A DNA stretch of 6,491 bases from Gemmatimonadota bacterium (lineage in GTDB: Bacteria > Gemmatimonadota > Gemmatimonadetes > Gemmatimonadales > GWC2-71-9), in assembly GCA_029859185.1 (NCBI GenBank), contig JAOUDR010000163.1:1-6491 (forward strand), read 5' to 3'. A program made the translations under genes and the position numbers. Positions within the stretch are counted from its first letter, which is position 1, and each line of letters opens with the position of its first letter. The notes beneath the pieces are model-generated. The model did not search any database and was not told where the DNA came from. It saw only the letters and a program-made list of their open reading frames with translations. This document shows, in pieces, positions 5,848 to 6,491 of the stretch.

Positions 5848-6491
5848 ATGTGTGGGATCTTCGGCGTCAGCGGCGTGCCGGAAGCGGCGCAGCTCACCTA
5901 TCTGGGCCTGTACTCGCTCCAGCATCGGGGACAGGAGTCGGCGGGGATCGTGGCGGTGAACGCCGACGGCAAGGCACGCGCCCACCGCGGCATGGGGCTC
6001 GTCAACGACGTGTTTTCGGCCGACGTTCTCCGGGCGCTCCATGGCGACGTCGCGATCGGGCACACCCGGTACTCCACGACGGGCAGCTCGGTCCTCGCAA
6101 ACGCGCAGCCTGGTCTGGTCAACTACCACGGCGGGGCCCTGGCACTGGCGCACAACGGGAACCTCACGAACGCCACCGAGGTCCGCGCCGATCTCGTGCG
6201 GCAGGGATCCATCTTCCAGTCGTCCTCGGACTCTGAAGTCCTGGTGCACCTCATTGCGCGGTCCGACGCACGTCGAGTGGAGGACCAGGTGCTCGACGCC
6301 CTCGAGCGCGTGGAAGGGGCGTACTCCCTGGTCCTCACCATCGGTCGAACGCTCTACGCGGTCGTGGATCCGCGCGGCTTCCGACCGCTCGTGCTCGGCC
6401 GCATCGGTAACGGGTGGGTGGTCACCTCCGAGACATGCGCGCTGGACATCGTGGGCGCGACCCTGGTCCGCGAGATCGAACCCGGCGAGTG
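5848..6491 (+). CDS. purF: Amidophosphoribosyltransferase (glutamine PRPP amidotransferase), 3'-truncated by the window edge
   Basis: Catalyses the first committed step of de novo purine synthesis: PRPP plus glutamine gives 5-phosphoribosylamine. The visible 214 codons cover the N-terminal class II glutaminase domain; the phosphoribosyltransferase domain lies beyond the window. It begins Met-Cys-Gly-Ile-Phe-Gly, so Cys2 becomes the N-terminal nucleophile after Met removal. Other glutaminase hallmarks are LQHRGQESAG (24-33), GHTRYST (71-77), AHNGNLTN (101-108) and SSSDSE (125-130). SETCALDIVGA (194-204) resembles the Bacillus-type enzyme, where the corresponding Cys is, as I recall, an iron-sulfur cluster ligand; here it is Cys197. 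GGAG at 5836-5839 lies eight bases before the ATG. An in-frame TGA at 5812, with no start codon between, rules out a longer N-terminus or propeptide. No stop occurs before the window end. Confidence 0.97.
   Translation, partial: MCGIFGVSGVPEAAQLTYLGLYSLQHRGQESAGIVAVNADGKARAHRGMGLVNDVFSADVLRALHGDVAIGHTRYSTTGSSVLANAQPGLVNYHGGALALAHNGNLTNATEVRADLVRQGSIFQSSSDSEVLVHLIARSDARRVEDQVLDALERVEGAYSLVLTIGRTLYAVVDPRGFRPLVLGRIGNGWVVTSETCALDIVGATLVREIEPGE

Noticed and set aside
1..6491. Mobile element, CRISPR array, defence or biosynthetic island
   Set aside because: There are no transposase or recombinase motifs, no direct repeat arrays and no shift in composition; all genes are housekeeping or small conserved-looking proteins on one strand.

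Overview
The window is GC-rich, densely packed and entirely coding on the + strand. It carries eight genes: a 3' fragment of an HtrA-type protease, purB, purC, psd, pssA, a small lipoprotein gene, a small zinc-ribbon gene, and the 5' part of purF. PssA and Psd (phosphatidylethanolamine synthesis), a probable lipoprotein and an HtrA-type periplasmic protease point to a diderm bacterium. The base composition, the gene content and a yeast-type PurC beside an animal-like PurB would suit Gemmatimonadota or a similar GC-rich phylum. This is an inference from gene style; no rRNA or other marker is present.

Layout. Positions 1-1010: HtrA/Deg protease lacking its N-terminus and catalytic His. 1007-2449: adenylosuccinate lyase. 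2449-3366: SAICAR synthetase. 3363-4010: short-form phosphatidylserine decarboxylase. 4010-4828: phosphatidylserine synthase. These five genes have no intergenic bases: each stop overlaps the next start (ATGA, TGATG, GTGA, TAGTG), so they look like one translationally coupled operon. 4829-4974 is the only real gap (146 bp). It holds a candidate extended -10 promoter, a possibly structured leader and a strong ribosome-binding site. 4975-5475: lipoprotein with a BamE-like C-terminal domain. 5482-5814: TFIIB-type zinc-ribbon protein. 5848-end: PurF (amidophosphoribosyltransferase), cut by the window edge after 214 codons.

Function. PurF catalyses the first committed step of de novo purine synthesis, PurC the SAICAR step, and PurB both the SAICAR-to-AICAR and the adenylosuccinate-to-AMP steps. 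PssA makes phosphatidylserine from CDP-diacylglycerol and serine, and Psd decarboxylates it to phosphatidylethanolamine. Nucleotide synthesis, phospholipid synthesis and envelope proteostasis (HtrA, BamE-like lipoprotein) are therefore interleaved. I see no RNA genes, mobile elements, CRISPR arrays or clear intrinsic terminators. The window looks like core-genome housekeeping DNA. The points most worth a second look are the animal-like PurB, the phospholipid genes inside a purine cluster, and the structured leader before the lipoprotein gene.
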